Virus record (IMG/VR): IMGVR_UViG_3300036715_000062
Location: 1-24,239 of that record
Direction: 5' to 3' (one strand)
Source: a virus
DNA length: 24,239 bases
Of the stretch, positions 1 through 7,167 are shown piece by piece (position 1 is the first letter of the stretch; every line of letters starts with the position of its first letter). Below the pieces are notes generated by a model. The model was not told where the DNA came from. It made no database searches and saw nothing but the letters and a program-made list of their open reading frames with translations. The translations under genes and the position numbers were made by a program.

Positions 1-176
1 GCACAGTTATGTACTTAGGCAAGGCAGCTTGTGGGGCTAATACCTCACAGGCTGTCTGGCAAGTACTAAAGTTAACTACAGATACTAATGGTGGGATAAC
101 TATCTCATATGCAGATGGTGATCCCCATTATGATAATATATGGACTAACCGAGCAAGTCTTACCTATATACCATGA
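1..176 (+). CDS. Conserved phage tail/virion protein, C-terminal fragment
   Basis: This is the 3' end of a gene that enters the window in frame from base 3 and stops at TGA 174-176. The 57 visible residues contain a Gly/Ala-rich stretch (GKAACGANTSQAVW), then ISYADGDPHYDNIWTNRASL and a short end. I recognise this ending (an alternating hydrophobic strand, 'DG', 'F/YDNIW.NRASLTY') as that of a small protein common in tail or virion gene clusters of many phages, whose function is not established. The next gene starts 14 bases after its stop, so the two look co-transcribed. The N terminus lies outside the window, so full length and start cannot be judged. Confidence 0.75.
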   Translation, partial: TVMYLGKAACGANTSQAVWQVLKLTTDTNGGITISYADGDPHYDNIWTNRASLTYIP

Positions 177-190
177 GAGAGGAATTACAT

Positions 191-388
191 ATGATAGAAC
201 CACTTATTTATACAACTAAAGGTAATCTACCAATTAAGGATTTAGAACACTTTTATTCATGGGAAGAAACAGAAACGTATATTAAGTTCATTGATGGTTA
301 TACACTAAATGGTGAGGTTGTTAAAGAATCTGTTGTTGTTAAACTCAAGATTGGTTTAGATGTTAATACATCACTTTCAGAACTTTAA
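191..388 (+). CDS. Small conserved phage protein (65 aa), function unknown
   Basis: A 65-residue soluble, beta-rich protein beginning MIEPLIYTTKGNLPIKDLEH. An upstream in-frame ATG at 173 overlaps the previous stop, but the GAGAGGAA ribosome-binding site at 176-183 sits correctly for ATG 191, so I chose 191. The pattern 'PLIYTTKGNLPI' followed by 'W...YIKF...Y.L.GEVVK.S' resembles small proteins found beside phage tail genes; I know no function for them. There is no signal peptide, membrane segment or cysteine. It lies between two presumed virion genes and is probably part of the same late transcript. Confidence 0.75.
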   Translation: MIEPLIYTTKGNLPIKDLEHFYSWEETETYIKFIDGYTLNGEVVKESVVVKLKIGLDVNTSLSEL

Positions 389-400
389 TAGGAATAATAT

Positions 401-868
401 ATGGCTAATACACAGGCAATACCAAAAACTTTTCGAACTGATCTTCTTAATGGACTTCATGCTTTCGGCCCCAGCGTAGTGCGTGGATCCACTGCTGCAG
501 ATTCTTTCAAAGCAGCTCTTTACCTTGCATCTGCAACGATTGATTCAACAGCGACGGCATATACTGCAACTGGAGAAGTAAACGGCGCCGGATATAGCCC
601 AGGGGGAATTACTGTTACAAATGCCACCGCCCCATCGAATGCTGGTGGCACAGGTGTTGTCGCCTTCTGGACGCCCTCAGCTTCCTTTTCTTTTGGAACA
701 GTAACACTTACTACTTCATTTGACTGTGTAATGATCTACAACAACACAGCAGCCGGCAAGAATGCGGTGTCAGTGAATACCTTTGGTCCTACCACGGTTT
801 CTGGTGGTACATTCACACTGATAATGCCTACCAATGATTTGACTAATGGCCTTATCAGGGTTTCTTAA
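401..868 (+). CDS. Probable phage structural (tail/decoration) protein, 155 aa
   Basis: A 155-residue protein rich in Thr, Ala, Gly and Ser with alternating hydrophobic residues, suggesting an all-beta virion protein. It starts MANTQAIPKTFRTDLLNGLH and ends in an 'NGLIRVS' strand. An AATAGGAAT ribosome-binding site precedes ATG 401. I recognise the general type: a small beta-sandwich protein encoded in phage tail or adhesin regions, next to the 139-residue protein that follows here. No enzymatic motif is visible. By eye the DNA is richer in G and C (GCG, GCC, CCC codons) than the AT-rich ejection genes downstream, which fits an exchanged cassette running from about 401 to 2370. Confidence 0.8.
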   Translation: MANTQAIPKTFRTDLLNGLHAFGPSVVRGSTAADSFKAALYLASATIDSTATAYTATGEVNGAGYSPGGITVTNATAPSNAGGTGVVAFWTPSASFSFGTVTLTTSFDCVMIYNNTAAGKNAVSVNTFGPTTVSGGTFTLIMPTNDLTNGLIRVS

Positions 869-870
869 TC

Positions 871-1290
871 ATGACGCTCCATGACGAAATCATCTCGCGG
901 GCTGACTGCACCGATGCCCTAGCCGCAAGAGATTGTGGCGAACTGGCACGCATCCTGTCTGTTGGCCGAACCAAAATCGTTGAGTACAATATCGGCTATG
1001 GCACTGTCATGGAGGCTCTTGGTGCAGATAATGGAGCAGCATTCCTCGATGGTTTGACAGCAGTTGCTGCAACCAGTAGCCCAGTGAAATGGGCACTGAA
1101 ACTTCTGGATCGTGGTGAACTGAACATCGGTGCACCTACTACACAAGCACAACTGGATGCACTGGCTGCAGGTGGCGTCATGCCACAGGCAGTAGCAGAT
1201 GCGCTCAAGGCACTGGCAATTGTGCCGGATGTAATTACACCGTGGCAAGTCATGGATGCCATGTTCAACCCGGACTGGAGTGCTAAATAA
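871..1290 (+). CDS. Conserved phage hypothetical protein, helical, 139 aa
   Basis: This mostly alpha-helical 139-residue protein opens MTLHDEIISRADCTDALAAR and contains 'ARDCGELARILSVGR', a glycine-rich turn (IGYGTVMEALG) and a C-terminal segment with 'TQAQLDALAAGGVMPQAVAD' and 'ALKALAIVPDVIT'. I recognise this arrangement from phage tail or adhesin clusters, where it carries no known function. There are no membrane segments or catalytic motifs. It begins two bases after the preceding stop and its TAA shares an A with the next ATG (TAATG at 1288-1292), implying translational coupling. The C-terminal half resembles a small helical scaffold or chaperone, but that is a guess. Confidence 0.8.
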   Translation: MTLHDEIISRADCTDALAARDCGELARILSVGRTKIVEYNIGYGTVMEALGADNGAAFLDGLTAVAATSSPVKWALKLLDRGELNIGAPTTQAQLDALAAGGVMPQAVADALKALAIVPDVITPWQVMDAMFNPDWSAK

Positions 1291-1649
1291 TGGCAATCAC
1301 TAAAACTGCCCGAACGCTACTTGCCTCACAATCGCTTGCTGCTGCGACTTCTGTCAGTGCGACAGAGCTTAACCTGAGCACTGCTGCTGGCGGAACAGTA
1401 GTCATGGTTCGCCTGACCAATGGTTCAACAGCGCCCACGACAGCACCTACTGTCTATTTTTATTCAGGTGAGGCTACAACCGTGAAGCGGCTTCGCTATG
1501 CGGTGACGGGGGATACGGTGAATAGCAGTGTCAATGATCGAGCTTTTGTCACTGAGCAGGGCGATATGTTTGTCAATATAACCATTACGAATGGAGCAAC
1601 CAACGCGATTACAGTAGAGGCTTACGCGCAAGAAGCGACTACGGTTTAA
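1290..1649 (+). CDS. Small beta-rich phage virion protein, 119 aa
   Basis: A 119-residue Thr/Ala-rich protein starting MAITKTARTLLASQSLAAAT. It looks like a small Ig-like or beta-sandwich domain (strands VVMVRLTN, TVYFYSG, MFVNITITNGA, ITVEAYAQEA), of the sort found in phage decoration and tail proteins. The start codon overlaps the upstream stop by one base, so the two genes are probably translationally coupled. No signal peptide, membrane segment or catalytic residues are seen. Its neighbours are presumed tail or adhesin genes. A role on the virion is inferred from context and composition only. Confidence 0.75.
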   Translation: MAITKTARTLLASQSLAAATSVSATELNLSTAAGGTVVMVRLTNGSTAPTTAPTVYFYSGEATTVKRLRYAVTGDTVNSSVNDRAFVTEQGDMFVNITITNGATNAITVEAYAQEATTV

Positions 1650-1658
1650 GGCGGGATC

Positions 1659-3188
1659 ATGGGCGTTAGATATACCCAGCCGCAGAGTCCTGCATTACTT
1701 GACACCAACAACCCTATTGGTAGTGCTGTAGATTACTTTTTCACGCCTACATATCAAGGTGATGGCAGGGGGATAGTTGCTAGTTCTCCTATTGGTGGCG
1801 TATCTACTGTTTACAGTAAATATGGGCTAGGAGCAAAGACAAACGGGACTACTGGTTATTTTTCCGGCCCATCAAGTATAACAATTAAAGGTACTGGCGC
1901 ATACACACGGTTTGCGGTATTGCGTATTGGTAGTGGTGGATCGACTAGAGCTATTCTTAGTAGCGGTGGCTCTGGCGGAGAAATGTGGCGAATTGCCAAC
2001 AATACTGATGTTGTTTTTGTAAAAACAAATCTGAACGTTGAGTATACCCAAGCGGGAATTGTCTCTGCAAATGAATACTGTGTTTTAGTTTCTGTAAATG
2101 ATGCAGGTGGATCGAATAATCTGTACACATACAAGAATGGTGTTCTTGTCGCAACAACAGCAGGGGTAACCGCTGGCGCAGCAGGTACTGTTTCAGTAGG
2201 ACAGTCTGGCATTGCTAGTTCCTTTGGCGATCATGAGTTTTATTTAGTCGGCAGCGTCAATAGAGCATTATCAGCAGCAGAAGTAGCATCCTTCTCTGCT
2301 AACCCCTGGCAAATCTTTAAGGCCTCACCTCGCCGGTTGTTGGTAGGCGGGGTGGGTGGTGGTGTATCACTGGCAATTACAGGCCAGTCACTCACTGCAA
2401 ATCTAGGTGCTCTATCTGCATCTGTAACATCTTCTGTAACTGGAAATCAGACATCACTACAGCAAGGAACGATTAAAGCCAGTGTAAGCCAAACACTTAC
2501 GGGCAAGTCAGTATCTTTAGCGCAAGGTTCAATACTATCTGATGTAAGTACTGGAATAACAGGACAGCAGGTTTTAGTAGCACAAGGGTTTGTAACAAAT
2601 GCTAATAGCAGTGATGTTACAAAGGCAATTACAGGTCAGGAACTAACTAATAGCCTAGGCACTTTAATACCATCAGTACAGTATTCATTATCTGGTTTAG
2701 GTGTTACATCTAGTCTAGGTAATCTTACTGCTGATGTAAGTTATACTTTGTCTGGTCAAGGTATTCCGATCTCATTAGGAACTATAGCTGCTTCTGTAAA
2801 CTCTGCTCTAGTCGGACAAGAGGTTTCTCTTACTCTAGGTAGTATTAGTGCTTCTATAAGCACAGTACTAAATGGGCAGACATTAGTATTAGCCCAGTCT
2901 CCTTTAAGTCCTGTAGTTACTTCCAGTATCTCTGGGCAGAATATTACTACAGCACTAGGGACTATTAACTCTACTGGTGGAACTAATCCGCAGTATAGTA
3001 AGAATTCTAATCTATACTACAATATAGGTAATGATCTTTCTATCATGCTAGGAAGCCCTACATTACCTACCTGGAACAATTCAGGTAGACCAGCTGTAGG
3101 TAAGTTAGGTTTATTTGGCTTTAATACGGAAACAGGCAAGCTAGAAGTTTATAATGGTAGTACTTGGGTAAGTATTCTCTTAACATAA
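1659..3188 (+). CDS. Probable tail fibre/adhesin: LamG-like lectin domain plus ten 20-residue repeats
   Basis: A 509-residue, three-part protein. Residues 1-230 look like a concanavalin A/LamG-type beta-sandwich: 'EYCVLVSVNDAG', 'YTYKNGVLVATT' and the ending 'NRALSAAEVASFSANPWQIF' are typical of LamG_3 domains in phage proteins. Residues 240-441 hold ten repeats of 20 residues. Residues 442-509 form a C-terminal head (NSGRPAVGKLGLFGFN, then 'YNGSTWVSI') of the kind seen at phage fibre tips. The start ATG 1659 follows GGCGGGAT. By eye the first part is GC-richer than the repeats, suggesting a domain join near 2370. The likely role is glycan binding during adsorption, inferred from domain type and context. 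The exact place on the virion is unknown. Confidence 0.75.
   Translation: MGVRYTQPQSPALLDTNNPIGSAVDYFFTPTYQGDGRGIVASSPIGGVSTVYSKYGLGAKTNGTTGYFSGPSSITIKGTGAYTRFAVLRIGSGGSTRAILSSGGSGGEMWRIANNTDVVFVKTNLNVEYTQAGIVSANEYCVLVSVNDAGGSNNLYTYKNGVLVATTAGVTAGAAGTVSVGQSGIASSFGDHEFYLVGSVNRALSAAEVASFSANPWQIFKASPRRLLVGGVGGGVSLAITGQSLTANLGALSASVTSSVTGNQTSLQQGTIKASVSQTLTGKSVSLAQGSILSDVSTGITGQQVLVAQGFVTNANSSDVTKAITGQELTNSLGTLIPSVQYSLSGLGVTSSLGNLTADVSYTLSGQGIPISLGTIAASVNSALVGQEVSLTLGSISASISTVLNGQTLVLAQSPLSPVVTSSISGQNITTALGTINSTGGTNPQYSKNSNLYYNIGNDLSIMLGSPTLPTWNNSGRPAVGKLGLFGFNTETGKLEVYNGSTWVSILLT
2376..2981 (+). repeat. Ten tandem 60-bp (20-residue) repeats in the adhesin gene
   Basis: Ten in-frame units follow one another at residues 240, 260, 280, 300 (this one 24 residues), 324, 344, 364, 384, 404 and 424 of the adhesin. 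The consensus is roughly [I/L]-[T/S]-G-Q-x5-L-G-x-[L/I]-x-[A/P]-S-V-x3. The period is kept in protein but the DNA units have drifted well apart, so this is an old, selected repeat rather than a recent slippage array. An extended beta-repeat stalk is likely. Confidence 0.85.
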
Positions 3189-3205
3189 ATAAAGGAAATA
3201 TAAAA

Positions 3206-3724
3206 ATGGCAACTCCGAAAGTAGATTTATTGTTGGATATGAAAAATTTACTAGCTGCTTATGCTACTGCATTGAGTGGTGAGTGGGATGAAAAGATAGT
3301 AACTATTAACAAATCTATTGAAGATGCTAACACCATTTGGGATCAGGTTGCTGAGGGTCAATCTTTAGCTGATCTAAAAGCTACTGCTCAGAGTACTGCA
3401 GACTCTATTGTAGCTAGTGCTCAAGCCCAACTAGATAGTGCTAATGCTGTAAAAGAAGCTGCTCTTAAACTTAAAGAGGACGCCCAGGTAGCACAGGATG
3501 AAGTAACTAAGGAGCAAGCAGACCTTGAGCTTGCTATTGAACAACAAGCAGCATTAGTTGCTACGCAAGAAGCTTCTAGAATTCAACTAGAGACTACTCT
3601 GTCAGATCGAGAAGCAGCTGTTCTTTTGCGGGAACAAACTGTTACTACTAAAGAAAGTGACTTGGCAACTCGTGAGGCAGACCTGGTTACTACTTTGAGA
3701 CAGCTTAAAGATATTGTTGACTAA
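3206..3724 (+). CDS. Coiled-coil phage protein, 172 aa
   Basis: A 172-residue, highly helical protein starting MATPKVDLLLDMKNLLAAYA. From about residue 60 to the end it is a nearly unbroken run of Ala, Glu, Gln, Asp and Lys with heptad spacing (VKEAALKLKEDAQVAQDEVT, LSDREAAVLLREQTVTTKES), so a long coiled coil is likely. I chose ATG 3206 because AAAGGAA at 3191-3197 lies upstream and nothing comparable serves the in-frame ATG 3164 inside the previous gene. The function is unknown. Sitting between the adhesin and the holin, it could be a virion rod or chaperone, or a lysis-associated protein. Confidence 0.75.
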   Translation: MATPKVDLLLDMKNLLAAYATALSGEWDEKIVTINKSIEDANTIWDQVAEGQSLADLKATAQSTADSIVASAQAQLDSANAVKEAALKLKEDAQVAQDEVTKEQADLELAIEQQAALVATQEASRIQLETTLSDREAAVLLREQTVTTKESDLATREADLVTTLRQLKDIVD

Positions 3725-3743
3725 ATAGAAAGATTGATAAATT

Positions 3744-4277
3744 ATGACTTGGGCTGATGTAGGAGACTGGTTAAAGAATAATACTGGTTCTGGAGTGGCA
3801 CTAGTTGGATCACTGCTAACAGGGAATATCCCAGGGGCTATTGCTGCTGGTGTATCCCTTGTAAGTACTGCTACTGGTACTAATGATCCTTTAAAGGCTC
3901 TTACGCAGCTCCAGACAGATCCGGCTACTGTAGTTAAACTCAAAGAATTAGCTGTTCAAGAAGAACAGAATATTCGTGAGCATATTCGTGCTATGGTAGA
4001 GCTAGAGTACAAAGATAAACAAGCAGAACAGGCAGAGCAGCAGTTGACTATTCGTACAGGTGATACTGCAAGTGATGAGTATGTTCGACATACTCGCCCT
4101 ATGATGGCTCGTCAGTCTTGGTATGCTACTATGTTATATGTAATTGGATTTGAATTACTTAAAGCATTTAAGCTTACTATTATCGGGGCAGACATGAATC
4201 TGGCTATGGTTGTTATTGCTCCTGCTGCTGCTTACTTAGGCTTCCGTACCTTTGACAAGAAGTGGGGAGCAAAATAA
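3744..4277 (+). CDS. Holin of the three-transmembrane type
   Basis: A 177-residue protein that should form or trigger the inner-membrane lesion releasing endolysin at the end of infection. There is an N-terminal hydrophobic Gly/Ala-rich segment (about 17-43), a charged helical middle (60-100, rich in Glu/Gln), the motif 'EYVRHTRPMMARQSWYATML', and two hydrophobic segments at about 127-142 and 152-168, with a short basic end (FDKKWGAK). The 'RHTRP..AR..WY' signature followed by paired helices matches my memory of the Holin_3TMs family used by gene transfer agents and many phages. It is separated from the lysozyme at 7493 by fibre genes, which is somewhat unusual. ATG 3744 has only a weak ribosome-binding site. 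Confidence 0.75.
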   Translation: MTWADVGDWLKNNTGSGVALVGSLLTGNIPGAIAAGVSLVSTATGTNDPLKALTQLQTDPATVVKLKELAVQEEQNIREHIRAMVELEYKDKQAEQAEQQLTIRTGDTASDEYVRHTRPMMARQSWYATMLYVIGFELLKAFKLTIIGADMNLAMVVIAPAAAYLGFRTFDKKWGAK

Positions 4278-4598
4278 ATGAAGTACAACACATATGTTAA
4301 TGGTGACTGGAATGCCATATGTGATGACTGCGGTTGGGAGTACAAAGCCAGTGAATTAAAAAGTAGATGGGATGGTTTACGAGTTTGTTACAGATGTTGG
4401 GAACCAAGACATCCCCAAGACTTTGTTCGAGGTGTTGCTGATATTCAAGCGCCGCAATGGACTAGATCTGAACCTAGTGATACTTATGCACTAGTGTGTA
4501 CTACCAAAACTTCTACAGCTGGTTACGCTATCTCTGGTTGTGCTCTACCTAATAATACAGCTAATCCTGAGGTAGTACCACCCTCAACTTTTGTATAA
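4278..4598 (+). CDS. Cys-rich (zinc-ribbon-like) phage protein, 106 aa
   Basis: The N-terminal half has two cysteine pairs, CDDC and CYRC, about 20 residues apart, around 'EYKASELKSRWDGLRVC', followed by 'RHPQDFVRGVADIQAPQWTR'. This 'C..C...ykAS.lk.rWDGl.vC..C.E.RHPqDF' pattern occurs in a small protein family of phage tail and lysis regions with no assigned function; a structural zinc site is the natural reading. The C-terminal third is Thr/Ser/Ala-rich and probably separate. The gene starts directly after the holin stop, with GGGGAG eight bases upstream of the ATG, so the two are likely coupled. Confidence 0.75.
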   Translation: MKYNTYVNGDWNAICDDCGWEYKASELKSRWDGLRVCYRCWEPRHPQDFVRGVADIQAPQWTRSEPSDTYALVCTTKTSTAGYAISGCALPNNTANPEVVPPSTFV

Positions 4599-4610
4599 AG
4601 GAGTTATCTT

Positions 4611-5318
4611 TTGTCTAGTACTACATTTACAGATTATACTACACCTATAGTAGCCTCATGGCTAAACGATGTAAACAATGTTGCTTACACTATAGTGCCT
4701 GCAATAAATATCTCGTTAGCTGGGAAAGCTGCTTCTGGGGCTAACACAGACATTACTAGTATAACTGGTAATGCAGCGACAGCAACTACTGCTGCTGCGT
4801 GTAGTGGTAATGCGGCAACGGCCACTAACGCTTCCCAATTAGGCGGTGTAGCTGCTGCAAGCTATGCGGTGAGGAGTCAAGTAGTCACATTTGATGACAT
4901 AACTACCCTCCGTGCAGGTACGCCAACCACAGGCGTTGTCTGGTTTGGCAACACGGGTCTTCGCTACATCTATTGGGATGGCAGTATATTTCAATTTACT
5001 GGGCCAATTACTTCTTCCGGCAACATCACTGCTTATTCTGATGAGCGAGTAAAAACAAACTGGCGAGACTTGGGTTACAACTTTGTACAACGTCTGTCTT
5101 ATGTCAAATCTGGCGTTTATGACCGCACAGATGAGGAAATGACTCAAGTGGGTGTTTCTGCCCAGTCATTGCAAAAAGTCATGCCGGAAGCAGTTGTGAC
5201 TTCAGTTGATGGAAAGTTAAGCGTAGCCTACGGTAACGCAGCTCTTGCAGCGTGTATTGAACTTGCTAAAGAAGTGGTAATGCTTCGTGAGCGACTGGCC
5301 GTGTTGGAGGCTAAATGA
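4611..5318 (+). CDS. Tail fibre with C-terminal S74-type intramolecular chaperone
   Basis: A 235-residue fibre protein. Residues 1-35 form a probable attachment segment (TTFTDYTTPIVASWLNDVNN), 40-85 are an Ala/Thr/Gly-rich stalk (ITGNAATATTAAACSGNAAT), 90-135 a beta domain, and 140-235 an S74 endosialidase-type chaperone: 'YSDERVKTN', 'GVSAQSLQKVMPEAV', 'LSVAYGNAALAACIELAKEV' and a closing coiled coil. In S74 proteins the chaperone trimerises the fibre and cleaves itself off before the conserved Ser; here that is Ser143, with Lys148 as the likely partner. The start is TTG 4611 with AAAGGAG seven bases upstream; no ATG fits. The last four bases overlap the next start (ATGA). Composition changes near 4790. 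Confidence 0.85.
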   Translation: MSSTTFTDYTTPIVASWLNDVNNVAYTIVPAINISLAGKAASGANTDITSITGNAATATTAAACSGNAATATNASQLGGVAAASYAVRSQVVTFDDITTLRAGTPTTGVVWFGNTGLRYIYWDGSIFQFTGPITSSGNITAYSDERVKTNWRDLGYNFVQRLSYVKSGVYDRTDEEMTQVGVSAQSLQKVMPEAVVTSVDGKLSVAYGNAALAACIELAKEVVMLRERLAVLEAK

Positions 5319-6259
5319 CGCTCCCCGTCTCAGGTGCGATCAGCATGAGCCAGGTGAATACCGAACTAAACCTCTCTGCAACTGCAACAATCAGCCTAAA
5401 TGCTGCAGCGGTTCGTACATTATTTGGTGTCCCGTCGGGCGCTATTTCAATGAGTAATGGGTATGGAAAGAGCAATACTACGCCTAATGTTGAATATCTT
5501 GTTATCGCTGGCGGCGGTGGAGGTGGATCAATAACTACAGGCGGCGGCGGTGGCGGTGCTGGTGGATACTTAACCGCCGCAGGTTACGCGGTAACAGTAG
5601 GGGTCGGAATTACGGTTACTGTTGGCGCAGGTGGTACTGGGCGAGTTTCTTCTACGGCTCCCACCAATGGGGGTAACAGTACATTCGGGTCTATTACTGC
5701 GATAGGAGGAGGTGCTGGGGGTAACTATCAGAATAATGGTGTTACTGGCGGTTCAGGAGGTGGAGGTGGTTCTGGTAGTAGTGGCGGTTCTGGTACAGCT
5801 GGACAAGGTAATGCTGGGGGGTCAGCACCAGGTACCAATGCTGGTGCAGGCGGTGGCGGTGCAGGAGCAGTAGGCGTCAATCCAAATACAACCGGTGGTG
5901 CAGGAGGTGCAGGGCTGTCTTCTTCTATTGATGGAACAGCTACTACTAGAGCAGGTGGTGGCGGTGGTGGCAATAGCGGAGGTGGTGCAGGGTCAGGTGG
6001 GACAGGTGGTTCTGGTGGAGGTGGTGCAGGAGGAGATGGAGCAACTACAGCCGGAACATCTGCTACGCCAAATACTGGTGGCGGTGGTGGTGGTGGAACT
6101 GGTAGCGGCAATGGTGGTAACGGCGGCTCTGGCATTGTGATTATTCGCTATGCCAATACTTACCCAGATGCAGCAAGCACCACAGGAACCCCTACCTTTA
6201 CCAACGTAGGTGGGTACAAGATTTATAAATGGACTACTTCTGGAAGCATTACTTTCTAA
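5315..6259 (+). CDS. Glycine-rich phage tail adhesin
   Basis: A 314-residue protein with three parts. Residues 1-52 carry two copies of an 'SGAISMS' motif (LPVSGAISMSQVNTELNLSA and VPSGAISMSNGYGKS), a small module found at the N terminus of many phage tail proteins. Residues 58-275 are a glycine-rich domain opening with VEYLVIAGGGGGGS and closing with GGSGIVIIRY, typical of the Gly_rich fold, possibly packing as polyglycine II helices. Residues 280-314 form a short cap (GGYKIYKWTTSGSITF). Glycine-rich adhesins of this kind recognise host surface receptors in some phages. It overlaps the S74 fibre gene by four bases and the two probably act together at the tail tip. Confidence 0.8.
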   Translation: MTLPVSGAISMSQVNTELNLSATATISLNAAAVRTLFGVPSGAISMSNGYGKSNTTPNVEYLVIAGGGGGGSITTGGGGGGAGGYLTAAGYAVTVGVGITVTVGAGGTGRVSSTAPTNGGNSTFGSITAIGGGAGGNYQNNGVTGGSGGGGGSGSSGGSGTAGQGNAGGSAPGTNAGAGGGGAGAVGVNPNTTGGAGGAGLSSSIDGTATTRAGGGGGGNSGGGAGSGGTGGSGGGGAGGDGATTAGTSATPNTGGGGGGGTGSGNGGNGGSGIVIIRYANTYPDAASTTGTPTFTNVGGYKIYKWTTSGSITF

Positions 6260-6260
6260 T

Positions 6261-6659
6261 ATGAAAATCACAGAAACTCAACATCAAGGTGAACCCTACT
6301 GGCTCTACTGGCTAGGCAATGCTACAGCCATAGATGACAAGTATATCAAATCAATCGGCATCGCATGGCTATTCAAGGAGAATGGGAAATGGAACTTCAT
6401 ACCACGAATCACAGGACAGCAGAGTTTGTTCTTCAATGCCGTATTTTTTCTGCGGCTATCACTGCCGCTGGGTATCTTTGCCTCGGTTCGTTGGTCGCCT
6501 GCTACGGATAAGAAAGCATTATTGCAGACTGGGTTTGGCTGGAAGCTGAATGGGCGACTCGGAATATTACTGCGCATCCAGTCGGATAAAACTAGTGCTG
6601 CCGGTGTTACTGGTCCTAATTTTGGGCAATCAACCGGATTCAACTACGGGCCTCACTAA
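6261..6659 (+). CDS. Conserved phage hypothetical protein, 132 aa
   Basis: A 132-residue protein beginning MKITETQHQGEPYWLYWLGN. Its second half ('FNAVFFLRLSLPLGIFASVR', then 'KALLQTGFGWKLNGRLGILL', then 'SDKTSAAGVTGPNFGQSTGF') reads like a conserved phage family I have met in tail/lysis regions but cannot name with certainty. One stretch (about 57-78) is hydrophobic enough to sit in or on a membrane. I chose ATG 6261, just after the upstream stop at 6257-6259, over the in-frame ATG 6210 buried in the adhesin gene. The next gene begins one base after its stop. A link to lysis or to the membrane is suggested only by its place in the small-gene cluster. Confidence 0.75.
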   Translation: MKITETQHQGEPYWLYWLGNATAIDDKYIKSIGIAWLFKENGKWNFIPRITGQQSLFFNAVFFLRLSLPLGIFASVRWSPATDKKALLQTGFGWKLNGRLGILLRIQSDKTSAAGVTGPNFGQSTGFNYGPH

Positions 6660-6660
6660 C

Positions 6661-6819
6661 ATGCGACCGCCTCTCGACTACAAGCTGATTGGCAACCTGA
6701 TCTTTCTAGGTGTAATCACTTTCATTTCATGGGGGTTGTTAGCTGAATATGTATTTATGCCCGTATTGCACATGCTAGGCGGTGGATTCCGCCTTATGGC
6801 CTACGGGTGGCAGCCATGA
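6661..6819 (+). CDS. Small membrane protein, 52 aa
   Basis: A 52-residue protein starting MRPPLDYKLIGNLIFLGVIT with one clear transmembrane helix at about residues 9-30 and a second hydrophobic stretch to the end. I chose ATG 6661 because it lies one base after the previous stop; the in-frame ATG 6550 would be read inside the preceding gene. Its TGA overlaps the next ATG (ATGA at 6816-6819). It belongs to a chain of tiny overlapping genes just before the lysozyme, a position where phages often keep holin-like or antiholin-like proteins. No family is recognised. Confidence 0.65.
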   Translation: MRPPLDYKLIGNLIFLGVITFISWGLLAEYVFMPVLHMLGGGFRLMAYGWQP

Positions 6820-6929
6820 AGTTCATATGGGGCGTAATCGTTGGATTTGTTTCAGCGCATTTGGTATCAAGAATAATTGCTAGAATGCTTTATGACATAC
6901 GGAAAGGGCTGGGGCTGAATGAAAGATAG
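6816..6929 (+). CDS. Very small membrane protein, 37 aa
   Basis: A 37-residue ORF starting at the ATGA overlap with the upstream gene and ending 11 bases inside the next one. The sequence begins MKFIWGVIVGFVSAHLVSRI, a single hydrophobic helix, followed by a basic tail (ARMLYDIRKGLGLNER). The overlaps on both sides and the helix-plus-basic-tail design argue that it is translated. It could be a holin-like or regulatory lysis peptide, but there is no recognisable family and the function is unknown. Confidence 0.55.
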   Translation: MKFIWGVIVGFVSAHLVSRIIARMLYDIRKGLGLNER

Positions 6930-7167
6930 AATCCTTAACATCCTGATTGCATTAGACAAGCTAGTGTATCAGATTATTACCCTGGGCTACGGCTCTGAAT
7001 TCGATACCATCAGCAGTGCTGCCTACCGTATGGAGCAGAAAGGACGGCTTGTCGGCAAGCTGTCGCGTCCGGTAATTGACTGGATTTTCAGCAAGCTAGG
7101 GGACAAGCGTCACTGTTTTACCAGCTATATCAACTCCAAATACAACCGACCAACTAAGGATTTTTAA
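6919..7167 (+). CDS. Conserved phage protein of the lysis region, 82 aa
   Basis: An 82-residue protein starting MKDRILNILIALDKLVYQII. It has an N-terminal amphipathic or hydrophobic helix (5-25), then 'LGYGSEFDTISSAAYRMEQK', 'RLVGKLSRPVIDWIFS' and a basic C-terminal half ending in 'CFTSYINSKYNRPTKDF'. The 'ALD.lv...ItLG.gs...TIS.A..R.e..G.......RP.iDWlF' pattern is one I associate with small proteins near phage lysis genes in Betaproteobacteria and Gammaproteobacteria phages; the function is not established. The start overlaps the previous ORF by 11 bases and the stop shares one base with the next ATG (TAATG at 7165-7169). Confidence 0.7.
   Translation: MKDRILNILIALDKLVYQIITLGYGSEFDTISSAAYRMEQKGRLVGKLSRPVIDWIFSKLGDKRHCFTSYINSKYNRPTKDF

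Noticed and set aside
919-1296. Two long antisense ORFs opposite the 139-residue gene
   Set aside because: Cys/Ser-rich improbable proteins opposite a gene with strong family resemblance and coupled neighbours.
1699-1704. TTGACA inside the adhesin gene
   Set aside because: No -10 hexamer at suitable spacing.
3716-3746. TTGACT-N17-AATTAT promoter-like sequence before the holin gene
   Set aside because: The -10 is poor and overlaps the start region; not convincing beside the perfect promoter at 23898.
5728-6135. Antisense Pro-rich ORF (135 codons) opposite the glycine-rich adhesin
   Set aside because: Glycine codons GGN read as proline CCN on the other strand; pure composition effect with no ribosome-binding site.
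5895-6140. Plus-strand ORF rich in Val/Gln/Leu inside the adhesin gene
   Set aside because: Frame-shifted reading of the GGT/GGA repeats; low complexity and no start signals.
6334-6549. 71-codon alternative-frame ORF inside the 132-residue gene
   Set aside because: Composition typical of a shadow frame (Ser/Arg/Cys-rich), and the main frame fits the neighbours' junctions.
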